Shown: positions 1 to 9,879 of the stretch, in pieces | Position numbering within the stretch: position 1 is the first letter of the stretch | How the letters are laid out: every line of letters starts with the position of its first letter | Source: Nymphaea colorata | Lineage: Eukaryota; Streptophyta; Magnoliopsida; Nymphaeales; Nymphaeaceae | NCBI RefSeq assembly: GCF_008831285.2 | Contig: NC_045150.1 | Location: 11,701,868 to 11,765,867 of the forward strand | Direction: 5' to 3' | DNA length: 64,000 bases | Made by a program: the position numbers and the translations under genes | The notes under the pieces: generated by a model | The model's input: only the letters and a program-made list of their open reading frames with translations | Told to the model about the DNA's origin: nothing | Databases searched by the model: none

Positions 1-2062
1 TTACAACTATTTGCTCATTTGAGGTTTACGACTAACATAGAACTGCTTTTTTGTTGTATTACGTACTTTTATTCATTTTACTGTTGTTAAATATCAGCTT
101 CAAGGGAATTTGTATTGGATGGACTCTATATCAATTGGGGTTGATATTCGTTAGGGTACCAAGCATCCGAAGAAAGAAAATTTGAGGAATTACTTTCTTT
201 ATTCTTTTACATTAAACTTTTAGATGAGGTTAGGCTGGCCTAAAGTCGTAAATGGTGGTGATGGTTGAGTTCATGTCTGCTGCAGTTCTCTTAGTCTGCA
301 ATATTTAGTTGACAATTATTGCCTTTCTTGCATATTGTGGTTAATCTTGAGTAATTACAACGACTCATTCATTGTTCTTTGTCTCTGGCTTCTTTGATTG
401 ATGCCAAGTTAGGTTTCACTAGAGCAACCTTTAGATTGAAATTCTGGATCGAATTGCTGAACCAGTGACAACCGTGTGGAGAAGTTGGGCTGTGTATTTC
501 ATGGTACTTTACATAGTATTAGTTACCTAACTTGGTACTTGAACTTCAATCCTGTCTATCGTTCATTCTATAATAAAACTCAACTTGCTATCCTAGTTTA
601 GTCTGTGAACGACTGCAGCTATTGTAACATTTCTAGCGTAAAGCACACATAACAGCTCCACTGAAGACGATAGATTTGTGGTGACCTGTTGTCTGGCTAG
701 GAGTAAGAATTTCTTTTTATCAAGGTCCCTCTGAGGCTGTTGATTCTGGTATCAATCCAATTCCATCCTTCAAGGCTACCGAAGCTAGATATTCAACTTT
801 TTTTTATTTTTGTTTTGAATGAATTCAACGGAAGACCAGATTTGAAACTTCTTGAGACTACTGGGAAAGCGGGTTATTGAGTCATGAGTTTCTGCATGAC
901 TGCCAAAGCTTGCCTCACTATACCATTCTTTAGTAATTCATAGTAGCGTGCTCTAGCAGATCTGTTACAGGATCAATTCGGATTGGCTTTGGTCTGCTTG
1001 GAAAATGTGGTTTGGTGAACTATATGTGGAGCAATTTGGCATAAATTTATACCTGTTTCAAAATGTAATGTTGGTTCGTTGAAGCCATATAAACCCATAC
1101 CTAAAACTCCCATTAAGATAAAAATGGAACCTTCTGCAGTGTATAAAATGAACTTTGTAGCTGAGTACAGACGTTTCTTTCGTCCTCACATGGTTTCAAT
1201 GCCAATGAAGACTTCATGTACTAATTTTTCTCTTCAGCAGAGAAACTGTATCTAGTGAATCACTGTCGAGAAATTCATCTATGATCTCTGTAATTGTTGG
1301 TGTTTTCATTGTGGACAACATCAATTCATTTGGTTGGCTTACCTGAAATTGTGCATTTTAATCCTTAGAAGCACTTGCGATTTGATTCTTTACCTCCTCC
1401 TTTTAGAGGGCAGGGACAGGAAACAAGAGTTGTTTTAGTTACATCACCAACAACCGAGTAACTTGTGCAAAAACAGTCAGTGAACTGCTGTCCTTTCTGT
1501 TGCTACTGGTTTTGGGTAGTTTTTTTCTTCTCTAATACAAATTAGCTCTACAATTTTAGGTGAACTAAATTTCCTTCCCATGTTTTTGTAACGGTGGCCT
1601 TACTGATGGTTGGTCTGCTGTATTGGGTGATTTGTTATTGGGTGATTTGTTAAAAACTTAAAATGTCACTGATAGTCCAAGTCTGTTACCAAGTTACAGT
1701 AGGCGTCGTCAAGACTGCTAAAAGTGTTTACTGAGTACAAAGTGCAGCACTATCACTCTGGTTGTAGTATTGACGGCTCCCATGTGCATCACCCCTGTTA
1801 GTTGTGTTCGTTCTCTTGGTCACATGTTTGTGTTGTTTCATCTTGTTGCAGTTTCCTCGGTTTTGTTGGATGGTAGCTGATGCCGTTCGGCACTTTTGAA
1901 GAGGCTGCTTGCCTGATGTGGACTGTACAGTGCTTTAGAATAAAAGAAGGGAATAAAGTGGAATAAGTCGATGCCGTTGGCCGTCCTGAAGGACCGTGAA
2001 CCTCTTTTAGGTTTTGGCATAAATTTGTACATCTTTTAACTGATATTCACTATAATAAATCT

Positions 2063-2066
<4 letters not shown>
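1..2066 (+). other. T-rich non-coding stretch, possibly intron and 3' UTR of an upstream gene
   Basis: No convincing reading frame is present on either strand. The plus strand is T-rich, as in plant introns and UTRs. A good 3' splice site (ttgttgcag) ends at about 1852, followed by a short open stretch that stops at about 1900. AATAAA-type signals follow at about 1939, 1951 and 2053. This would suit the last exon and 3' UTR of a plus-strand gene starting before the window, but that is only an inference. A perfect 15-bp tandem duplication lies at 1622-1651. Confidence 0.25.

Positions 2067-2100
<34 letters not shown>
2067..2100. repeat. (CT)17 microsatellite
   Basis: Uninterrupted CT dinucleotide run just after the AATAAA-like signals of the preceding stretch. 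Confidence 0.95.
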
Positions 2101-2103
<3 letters not shown>

Positions 2104-2539
2104 GTAAATTCAGAAGAGCTAGTTATTTACAACTGTCTTTGTGGGCAAAAAAGAATGGTGGGTAGGCTCACCGGTGGTGTTCCGTTCCATATGGATTTTT
2201 TCTGTCTACTGCTGCAACATTCTGTGGAGGCCCAAAAGAGGGGGAAAAGAGATGGGTTGAAGGACGCCCGCTTTTCTTTGGGGCTAAAGTTATGTTGGCA
2301 AATGAGCTACATATATCAGTAAAGGGATTGGCTTTTATGAAGTAGAAAAAGAAAAATAGACTAATAGCATTGTTATTAACTTTTATTTCAACCCGGGATT
2401 TTTGCCAGATCATTGCCAGTTTATCGAAAGATTTAAAACACAAAAAAGCCATAAAAATAAAAAGATTCAGACTACCCGATTATTTGTTTACCTTAATCAG
2501 ACTGTGTACAGGATCATGAACTGGCAATTTAAATTAGTT
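2101..2539. other. Unassigned stretch before the F-box relic
   Basis: Short overlapping frames occur on both strands, but none resembles a known protein. I see no feature here beyond a modest local rise in GC. Confidence 0.4.
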
Positions 2540-3551
2540 GCTCAAGAGCAGGTCGTCGCGACCAAGGCGGCCGGAAGGGAAGAAGTAGAAGAAATTACAA
2601 TTCCTTTTGATGTGGCGGACGAGTTTATATTACCGAGGACGAGTTTATATTACCGAGTGTGGCCGGTAGGGACTTGGTGAGGTTCAGGTCGATGGGCTGC
2701 CGATCAAGAACGTCCTCCTTTCTTTACGAGCATAAAAAATCACCACCATGTCCATCAAGTTATCATCTACAGTTCAGGTTGCCGGGGAATGCGACTGACA
2801 GAACCCCAAGGCTTATATTGCATGGACATAACATGTGAGGATACTAACGGCCGCATCAAAGACAACGGTAAGCCTATCAAGATATTGGGAATTTGGGATT
2901 GGAATATTGCCTCCAAGACGCAGTGTTCAACATGTTACCACCGTGTAAGGGTTTGGTCTTCGTTTGAGAATAAGAGTGCTCCCTTGTACCTGTGCAACCC
3001 TGTCACAGGTGAGTCTACCAGCCTGCCTCAGTCCAGTACTGCAGAACTGAGATTGCATGGCTTTGGTTTCGATGATCACAGCAAGGAGTTCATGGTACTT
3101 CATGTATGAGATGTTCAAGCATGTCGGAAAGCTTCCATTAGAGGTCGAGTACATGATGTTGAAGATGAGGTTTACTACCATGAGATACTAAGCGTAGGCA
3201 AAGATTGTTCTTGGAGGGAGCTGGGTCGATTGCCGTTTCGCAGAAGAATACGTGAGCCATAGTGATTGCAATAGTGAATGCTTTCCAGATCATAATCCAA
3301 GGATACTGATTATGGGAGAGCATGAAATCTTGCTCCGTTTCATCGGGGAAGCTCCGATGCTTCTCCATGATTTGGAGCTCTATGATTTGGAGGTGAAAAC
3401 GTTTCGAAAGTTTGTTGTTGATGGGGATGAGAACATTTTTTTGTCACAACGGCCTCCCACCTACATTTATGAACAACATCCTGGGTCTGTCTATTTCGTT
3501 TCTGCACTCCGCAGTTGGTCTAGAATGATCTCCTTGATAGTGGGGCAATAA
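2540..3551 (+). pseudogene. F-box / F-box-associated (FBA) domain protein, broken
   Basis: Intact relatives are substrate-recognition subunits of SCF ubiquitin ligases: an N-terminal F-box binds SKP1 and a C-terminal FBA domain binds the target. Here an F-box-like segment (IPFDVADE, then GRDLVRFRSMG after a shift) lies at about 2600-2710. FBA-type motifs follow: LYLCNPVTGE and LHGFGFDD (about 2985-3075), VYYHEILSVGKDCSWREL (about 3170-3225) and LELYDLEVKTFRKFVV (about 3375-3420). The frame is lost at least three times: a perfect 20-bp tandem duplication (2618-2637/2638-2657) inside the F-box, a stop at 3107, and a frame change at about 3237-3252. The 3' end abuts the B3-like array at 3546. 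I am confident in the family; an active product is very unlikely. Confidence 0.75.
2618..2657 (+). repeat. Perfect 20-bp tandem duplication inside the F-box
   Basis: The 20-mer gacgagtttatattaccgag occurs twice back to back. Twenty is not a multiple of three, so the duplication shifts the frame. Ignoring one copy joins DVADEFILP in frame to the downstream GRDLVRFRS, which marks it as a disabling lesion. Confidence 0.9.
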
Positions 3552-3942
3552 CTTTACCTTTTATATTGTCCATCCTTGATGCAATTTCAAATCCATTACC
3601 GTGTACTTGTTCTTGTTGTTGGATAGTTAAATTTATAGTCACCCTTTTATACGTTGCTTGCACAAAGGCGAAGTGAAAATGAACATCAAATTGATGTTCT
3701 CCACATTTAAATTTGGACAATTCTTCATATTAAGTGGGATAGGAGGCAAATAATTTGTTTGTCTATTTTTATGTCTCTGTCAGTGTCTTTGCTAGACAAA
3801 AGGAAGAAAACAAAGAATATAAGCAAATAAAAAAAAAACGAAAGGCACACAGAAAACAAAGACAAAAAAAATAAATAAAAGAGAGCTCATCTATTTATAA
3901 TGAAACTACTCAAGAATTCATATTGTTTATGTAAAGAGCACT
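3546..3942 (-). pseudogene. B3-like array unit 1 (truncated)
   Basis: The B3-like exon is cut off at its C-terminal side at the junction with the F-box relic, right after the KVIV segment. A single-base loss in the leader before LPPIP and a deletion that removes the FLFTKKLT segment break the frame. The exon-1 start codon reads ATA and the donor GT is changed to AT. The antisense frame runs over the junction into F-box sequence, giving a meaningless fusion. Confidence 0.7.
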
Positions 3943-3994
3943 TAAATCAAACAATTACCAAAGCAATACTGGTTTTAATATATACGTAGAATTG

Positions 3995-4608
3995 ACAAAA
4001 AAAGTATTATTTTTAACTGCATCAAAATCAAAACAATCACATCATGATATTGAAGAAAATGTTTGTCACTGTCTTTTCTATAAAACCACCATCACTTAAT
4101 TTAATTGTCCTCTAAATCATCAAAATAAGGTTTCTGCATGGTATGTAGAATGCTAACGGTATCTCGAGACTTCTTCTTTATCACAATAACTTTACTTTTC
4201 ATGTTTTTCATCCTCAATGCAATTTCAAATCCATTGCCGTGCACTTGTTCTTGTTGTTGGAAAATTAAATTTACAATCAGCCTTCTATACGCTACTTGCA
4301 CAAAAGCGTAGTGAAAACAAACATCAGATTGACTCAGTCGTAAATAAAAACATGTTCTCCACATTTAAATGTAGACAATTCTCTAGATTAAGCGAGATAG
4401 GAGGTAGATAATCTGTCTGCCTACTTTTCATGTCACTTTTAGTGTTTTCTGCTAGCCAAAATAAATAGATAAAAGTAAGAAAAAAAAACACACAAAGCAA
4501 AAACAAAAAAAAAAATGAAGAGCACACATAAGACGAAGACAAAAAAAAAACTAAAAGAGAACTCACCTATTTATAATGAAACCAGTCAAAAGATTTGTAT
4601 TGTTCAAG
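3995..4608 (-). pseudogene. B3-like array unit 2
   Basis: The donor and acceptor are preserved. The exon-1 start codon reads TTG, one extra base follows the acceptor, and deletions after VENM shift the frame before the LSQSDV core. The core then runs open over RRLIVNL and KKKSRDTV but stops early after DDLEDN, before the WWWFYR motif. Confidence 0.65.
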
Positions 4609-4664
4609 GAAAAAGCACTTAAATCAAACATTTACAAAAGCGATACTACTTTTGACAAATACGT

Positions 4665-5232
4665 AGAATTCACAAAAAAATATTGTTTTTAACTGCATTA
4701 AAATCAAAACAATCAGATGTTGATATTGAAGGCAAAGATCGCCAGGTTTCTATACAATTATGACCACTTAATTTGGTTTCATCTAATTCATCTGAATAAT
4801 TTTTCCAAAAGATACATGGAATGGAAACAATAACTTGAGACTTCTTCTTCACCTCAATAATTTCAACTTTTATATTGTCCATCATCATTGCAATTTCAAA
4901 CTCATTGCCGTGGACTTATTCTTATTGTTGGGGAGTTAAATTTACAGTCAGTCTTCTATACGCTGCTTGTATAAAAACAAAGTGGAAACAATCATTGAAT
5001 TGAGTCAATTTTTCGTAAATAAAAACTGCATGTTTTCCACATTTAAATCTAGAAAATTCTCTGGATTAAGAGAGATAAGAGGTGGACTTTATACATGTCT
5101 ATTTTTCATGTCTCCTTTAGTGTCTTTGCTAGTCGTAGAAACATAAAAAAGTAAGAAAACAAAAAAAATGAAACAATAGACAAAGCAAAGACAGAACGCA
5201 GGGCACATAGAAGACAAAGAACTCACCTATTT
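4665..5232 (-). pseudogene. B3-like array unit 3
   Basis: The acceptor CTAG is present. Exon 2 reaches a stop shortly after the leader because the segment before LPPIP has suffered deletions. The C-terminal B3-like part (IEVKKKSQVIVS, NYSDELDE) remains recognisable. The usual exon 1 is missing and replaced by unrelated sequence at 5239-5395. Confidence 0.6.
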
Positions 5233-5238
5233 ATGTAG

Positions 5239-5395
5239 GACACCAGTAACAACATATGCGTTATTAAGTGTTGTTGGATCACAATTTTGAACATTCCGCG
5301 ATCAACCTCGACAAGCTCAGAACCTCACCAAAGGAGGAGCTCTTGGTTCCTACTTGCCTATAGATGAGTTGAAAAATTAACAAAAATAAGAGAGG
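5239..5395. other. Foreign insert replacing exon 1 between units 3 and 4
   Basis: Between two array units about 150 bp does not match the repeat consensus, and this is why the local period rises to about 794 bp. It has no clear terminal repeats and I do not recognise it. The repeat resumes at the acttcaatcaaacaattac segment. Confidence 0.5.
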
Positions 5396-5464
5396 GAGAA
5401 AGAGTACTTCAATCAAACAATTACAAAAGCGATACTGTTTCTGACAAATACGTAGAGTTCACAA

Positions 5465-6083
5465 AAAAAATATTGTTTTTAATTGCGCTAAAATCAAAAC
5501 AATCATATGATGATATTGAAGGAAAGGCTCCACACTGTCTTTTCTATAAAACCATCATCACTTAATTTGGTTTTCCTCTAATTCATCAGAATAAGACTTC
5601 CAGATAGTACGAGGAACGATAACAGTATTTCAAGACTTCTTTCCTCACCACAATAACTTTACCTTTTATGTTGTCCATCTTTAATGCAATTTTAAATATA
5701 TTGTCGTGCACTTATTATTTTTGTTAAGGAGTTAAATTTACAACTAGTCTTTTATACACTGCTTGCACAAAGGCAAAGTAAAAATTAACATCGGAATGAG
5801 TCAGGTTCTTCGTAAATAAAAAATGCATGTTCTTCACATTTGAATCTAAATTATTCTCCGAGTTAAGTGGGATAGGAGGCAGATAGTCTGTCTGCCTATT
5901 TTCCATGTCTTTTTCAGTGTCTTTGCTAGCCAAAAGAAACTGATAAAAGTAAGAAAATAAAAAAAATACAACAACACACAAAGCATAAAAAAATAAAGAG
6001 CACGTAGAAAACAAAGACCAAAAAAATTGAAAGAGAACTCACTTATTTATAATGGAACCAATCAAGAGATTTATATTGTTCAT
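5465..6083 (-). pseudogene. B3-like array unit 4 (intact start and splice sites, premature stop)
   Basis: The best-preserved 5' half of the array. The start ATG, donor (GTGAGT) and acceptor (GGCTAG) are intact, and splicing joins exon 1 in frame to KDTEKDMENRQTDYLPPIP and on through LTHSDVNFYFAFVQ and KRLVVNL. A TAA then replaces the first Gln codon of the QQQEQ segment, so the product would end near residue 95, before the second half of the domain. Confidence 0.65.
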
Positions 6084-6144
6084 GCAAAGAACTCTTAAAT
6101 CAAATAGTTACAAAAGCGATACTGGTTTTGAGAGATACGTAGAA

Positions 6145-6750
6145 TTCACAAAAAAGTACTGTTTTTAACTACATTAAAATCAATACAATCATATGATGTT
6201 ATTGAAGGCAAGACTTGCCACTGTCAATTCTATAAGACAACCACCACTTAATTTGGTTTTCTTTTAATTCATTAAAATAAGGCTTTCAGGTGGTACGTGG
6301 AATGGTAACAGTATCTCGAGACTTCTTCTTCACCACAATAACTTTTTTTTTTACGTAGTCCATTTTCAATGCACTTTTAAATATATTGTCGTGCAGTTGC
6401 TCTTATTGCCATGGAGTTAAAATTTATAGCCAGCTATATAAGCTGGTTACACAAAGGCTTAGTGGAAACCAACATCGGATTGAGTCAGCTACTTCGAAAA
6501 TAAAAACTGAATGTTCTTCACATTTAAATCTAAAAAATTCTCGAGATGAAGCAAGATAGAGGCAGATAATCTATCTACCTATCTTTCATGTCTCTGCTAG
6601 CTATAAGAAACATATAAAAGTAAGAAAATAAAACAACACACAAAACAAAGGAAAAAATGAAAGGCAACAAACAAAGACAAAAAAAATTGAAAAATAAAAG
6701 AAAGCTCACCTATTTATAATGGAACCACTCATGACATTGTTATTATTCAT
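6145..6750 (-). pseudogene. B3-like array unit 5
   Basis: Exon 1 is intact (ATG, MNNNNVMSGSIINR, GTGAG donor). Exon 2 hits a TAG about eight codons after the acceptor, and a further stop replaces a Lys codon before the LTQSDV-equivalent core. In this copy the sequence before exon 1 is also open, unlike most other units. Confidence 0.6.
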
Positions 6751-6799
6751 GCAAATAGTACTTAAATCAAACGGTGGCAAAAGTGAAACTGATTTTGAC

Positions 6800-7444
6800 A
6801 TATACATACAATTCACAAAAAAAAATATATATATTTTTTTTACTGCATTAAAATCAAAACAATCACATGATTGATTTAAGACAAGGCTCACCGCTGTCGT
6901 TTCTATAAAACCACCACCACTTAATTTTGTTTTCATCTAATTCATTAGAATAATGCTTTTAGGTTGTATGTGAAATAATAACAATATCTCGAGACTTCTT
7001 CTTCACCACAATAACTTTATTTTTTATGTTGTTCATATTCAATGCAATTTCAAATTCATTGTCGTGCACTTATTCTTGTTGTTGGGGAGTTAAATTTACA
7101 GCCAACCTTTTATACGATGCTTGCACAAAGGCAAAGTGGAAACGAATATTGGATTGAAACAGCTTCTTCATAAATAAAAACTATATGTTCTCCTCATTTA
7201 AATATGGATAATTGTCCAGATTAAGTGGAATTAGAGGTTGATGCTATGTCTGCCTATTGTTTATATCCCTTTCAATATCTCAGCTAACTATAAGAAACAT
7301 ATAAAAGTAAGAAAACAAAGAAAATAAAACAACACACAAAGCAAAAAAAAAAGGAATGAAAGGCACACAGAAAACAAATACAAAAAAATTAAATAGAGGT
7401 TACATATTTATAATGGAACCATTCATGATGTTAGTATTATTCAT
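6800..7444 (-). pseudogene. B3-like array unit 6
   Basis: The start ATG is present and the donor is changed to a weaker AATAT/GTAAC. Exon 2 begins with an in-frame TGA directly after the acceptor. It is very like unit 7, pointing to a late duplication of already diverged units. Confidence 0.6.
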
Positions 7445-7504
7445 GCAAATAGTACTTAAATCAAACAGTTACAAAAGTGAAATTGATTTTGACATATATA
7501 TACA

Positions 7505-8134
7505 ATTCACAAAAAAAAATATTTTTTTTACTGCATTAAAATTAAAACAATCACATGATGATATTGAAGACAAGGCTCGCCACTGTCGTTTCTATAAAAC
7601 CACCACCACTTAATTTGGTTTTCATCTAATTTATTAGAATAATGCGTTTAGGTTGTGCGTGGAATAATAACAGTATCTCGAGACTTCTTCTTCACCACAA
7701 TAACTTTATCTTTTATGTTGTTCATATTCAATGCAATTTCAAATTCATTGTCCTATACTTGTTCTTGTTGTTGGGGAGTTAAATTTACAACCAACCTTTT
7801 ATATGATGCTTGCACAAAGGCGAAGTGGAAACGAATATTGGATTGAGGCAACTTCTTCACAAATAAAAACTATATGTTCTCCTCATTTAAATATGGATAA
7901 TTGATCAGATTAAGTGGAATAGGAGGTTGATGCTATGTCTGTCTATTATTTATATCTCTTTCAGTATCTCATCTAGCAATAAGAAGCAGATAAAAGTAAG
8001 AAAACAAAGAAAATAAAATAACACACAAAGCAAAAAAAAAAAAAGAATGAAGGGCACATAGAAACCAAATACAAAAAAATTAAATAGAGGTTACATATTT
8101 ATAATGGAACCATTCAAGATGTTCATATTATTCA
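7505..8134 (-). pseudogene. B3-like array unit 7
   Basis: Exon 1 has its ATG and the same weak GTAAC donor as unit 6. Exon 2 has an early in-frame stop. Units 6 and 7 share the intron, donor and leader changes, so they are sister copies. Confidence 0.6.
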
Positions 8135-8194
8135 TGCAAAGAACACTTAAATCAAACGGTTGCAAAAGCGATATTGGTTTTGACAGATACATAC

Positions 8195-8552
8195 AGTCCA
8201 CAAAAAAAGTATTGTTTTTAACTACATAAAAATCAAAACAATCACATGATGATATTGAAGGCAAGAGTCGCCATTGTATTTTCTACAAAACCACCATCAC
8301 TTAATTTGGTTTTCCTTTAATTCATTAGAATAAGGCTTTAAGGTGATACGTGGACTGATAACAGTGTGTCGAGACTTCTTCTTCACCACAATAACCTTAT
8401 CTTTTATATTGTTCATCCTCAATGCAATTTCAATTTTATTGTTGACCACTCGGATTGAGTCAGTTCTTGGTGAATAAAAATTGTATGTTCTACACATTTA
8501 AATTTAGATAATTCTCTAGATTAAGTGGGATAGGAGGCAAATAGTCTATCTC
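8195..8552 (-). pseudogene. B3-like array unit 8 (internally deleted)
   Basis: About 110 bp is missing from the centre of the domain (near 8440), and the 5' half is fused at about 8552 to the 3' end of unit 9. The C-terminal KVIVVKKKSRHTV segment remains readable. The result is a half-length unit, which breaks the array period. Confidence 0.6.
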
Positions 8553-9124
8553 GAGACTTAATTTGTTTTTGAAGGCAAGGCCCACCACTGTCTTTTCTAT
8601 AAAAGCACCACCACTTAATTTGTTTTTCCTTTAATTCATCAGAATAATGTTTCCAGGTGGTACGTAGAATGATAACAGTATCTCGAGACTTTTTCTTCAT
8701 CACAATAACATTAACTTTTATGTTGTCCATCCTCAATGCAATGTCAAATCTATTGTTGTGCACTTGTTCTTGTTGTTTAAGAATTAAATGTACAATCAGC
8801 CTTCTATACACTACTTGCATGCAAAATGTAAACGTGCATCAGATTAACACAGCTTCTTTGTAAATAAAAACAACAAGTTCTCCACATCTAAATCTGGATA
8901 ATTTTATGGATCAAGCGGGATAGGAGGCAGATAATTTGTCTCACTACTTTTGATGTTTTTTTCATTGTTTTTGCTAGCCAAAAGAAACAATAAAAGTAAG
9001 AAGACAAAGAAAATAAAACAACACACAAAACAAAAATAAAAAATGAAGAGCACAAATAAAACCAACATTAAAAGAGAACTTACCTATTTATAATGGAACT
9101 ACTCAAGAGATTTGTATTATTCAT
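8553..9124 (-). pseudogene. B3-like array unit 9
   Basis: Start ATG, a strong donor (GTAAGT) and the GGCTAG acceptor are intact. Exon 2 runs in frame past LPPIPL and then meets a TAA in place of the usual Glu codon. The downstream core (RRLIVHL, KKKSRDTVIIL, YSDELKEKQIKWW) is otherwise open. Confidence 0.65.
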
Positions 9125-9203
9125 GCAAAGAGCACTTAAATCAAACAGTTACAAAAGCGATATTGGTTTTGATAGATACGTAGAATTCACAAAAAGGGAT
9201 TGT

Positions 9204-9797
9204 TCATAACTCCATTAAAATCAAAACAGTCACATTTTGATATTGAAGGCAAAAATTGCCACTATCGTTTCTATGAAATGACGACCACTTAATTTGGTTT
9301 TCCTCTAATTCATTAGAATAAGGCTTACAAGTGATACGTGGAATGGTAATAGTATCTAGAGACTTCTTCTTCACTACAATAACTTTATTTTTTATGTCGT
9401 CCTTACTCAATGCAATTTGAAATCCATTGTCGTGCACTTGTTCTTGCTGTTGGCAAGTTAAATTTACAATCAGCCTTTTATATGTTGTTTGCATAAAGGC
9501 AAAGTAGAAATGAACATCAAATTGAGTCAGCTTTTTCGTAAATAAAAACTGCATGTTCTCCACATTTAAATATAGATAATTCTCTGGATTGAGTGGGATA
9601 TGAAGCGGATAATCTATTTGCATGTTTTTCATGTCTCTACTAACCATAAGAAACATATAAAAGTAAGAATACAAAGAAAATAAAAAAACACACAAAGCAA
9701 AAAATAAAGGGCACATAGAAAACAATGACAAAAAAATTGAAAGAAAAGTCACCTATTTATCATAGAACCACTCAAGGGATTCTTATTATTTAAGCAT
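9204..9797 (-). CDS. B3-like array unit 10, the only copy with an open domain
   Basis: Exon 2 (9204-9639) is open from the acceptor to its stop: SRDMKNMQIDYPLHIPLNPENY, then FLFTKKLTQFDV, KRLIVNL, QQEQVHDNGFQIAL, KVIVVKKKSLDT, YSDELEE-like YSNELEENQIKW and a short hydrophobic end. Intron donor and acceptor lie at 9752/9751 and 9641/9640 (113 bp), in the same phase as the other units. The usual exon-1 ATG reads TTA, but a later ATG in exon 1 (MIN) or those early in exon 2 could start translation. The product would be about 145-150 residues with one B3-like domain and no visible targeting signal. The next unit's ATG lies only 80 bp beyond the stop. Expression is unproven and it may be a recent pseudogene. 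Confidence 0.45.
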
Positions 9798-9879
9798 AGA
9801 ACACTTAAATCAACAAAAAAAAAGCATTGTTCTTAATTGCATTAAAATCAAAGCAATCACATGATGATACTGGTTGGAT

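Larger units (their letters stand above)
3546..9875 (-). repeat. Tandem array of ~10 units of a small two-exon B3-like gene
   Basis: A landmark on the plus strand (gcacttgttcttgttgttgg and variants) recurs at about 3601, 4240, 4912, 5706, 6392, 7063, 7754, 8757 and 9434, giving a period of about 640-690 bp. Read on the minus strand, each unit carries four parts in order. First is a short exon starting MNN and ending in SGSIINR. Next is a splice donor (AATAG/GTGAG), then an intron of about 110-120 bp ending in a pyrimidine-rich tract and a GGCTAG acceptor. Last is an exon with a B3-like domain: LTQSDV, a QQQEQVH.NGFEIALRM segment, KVIVVKKKSRDTV, and WKPYSDELEENQIKWWWFYR. This resembles plant B3 domains of the DUF313/REM-like kind, but without a profile search that assignment is moderate. 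A truncated eleventh unit may lie at 9800-9875. Confidence 0.85.
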
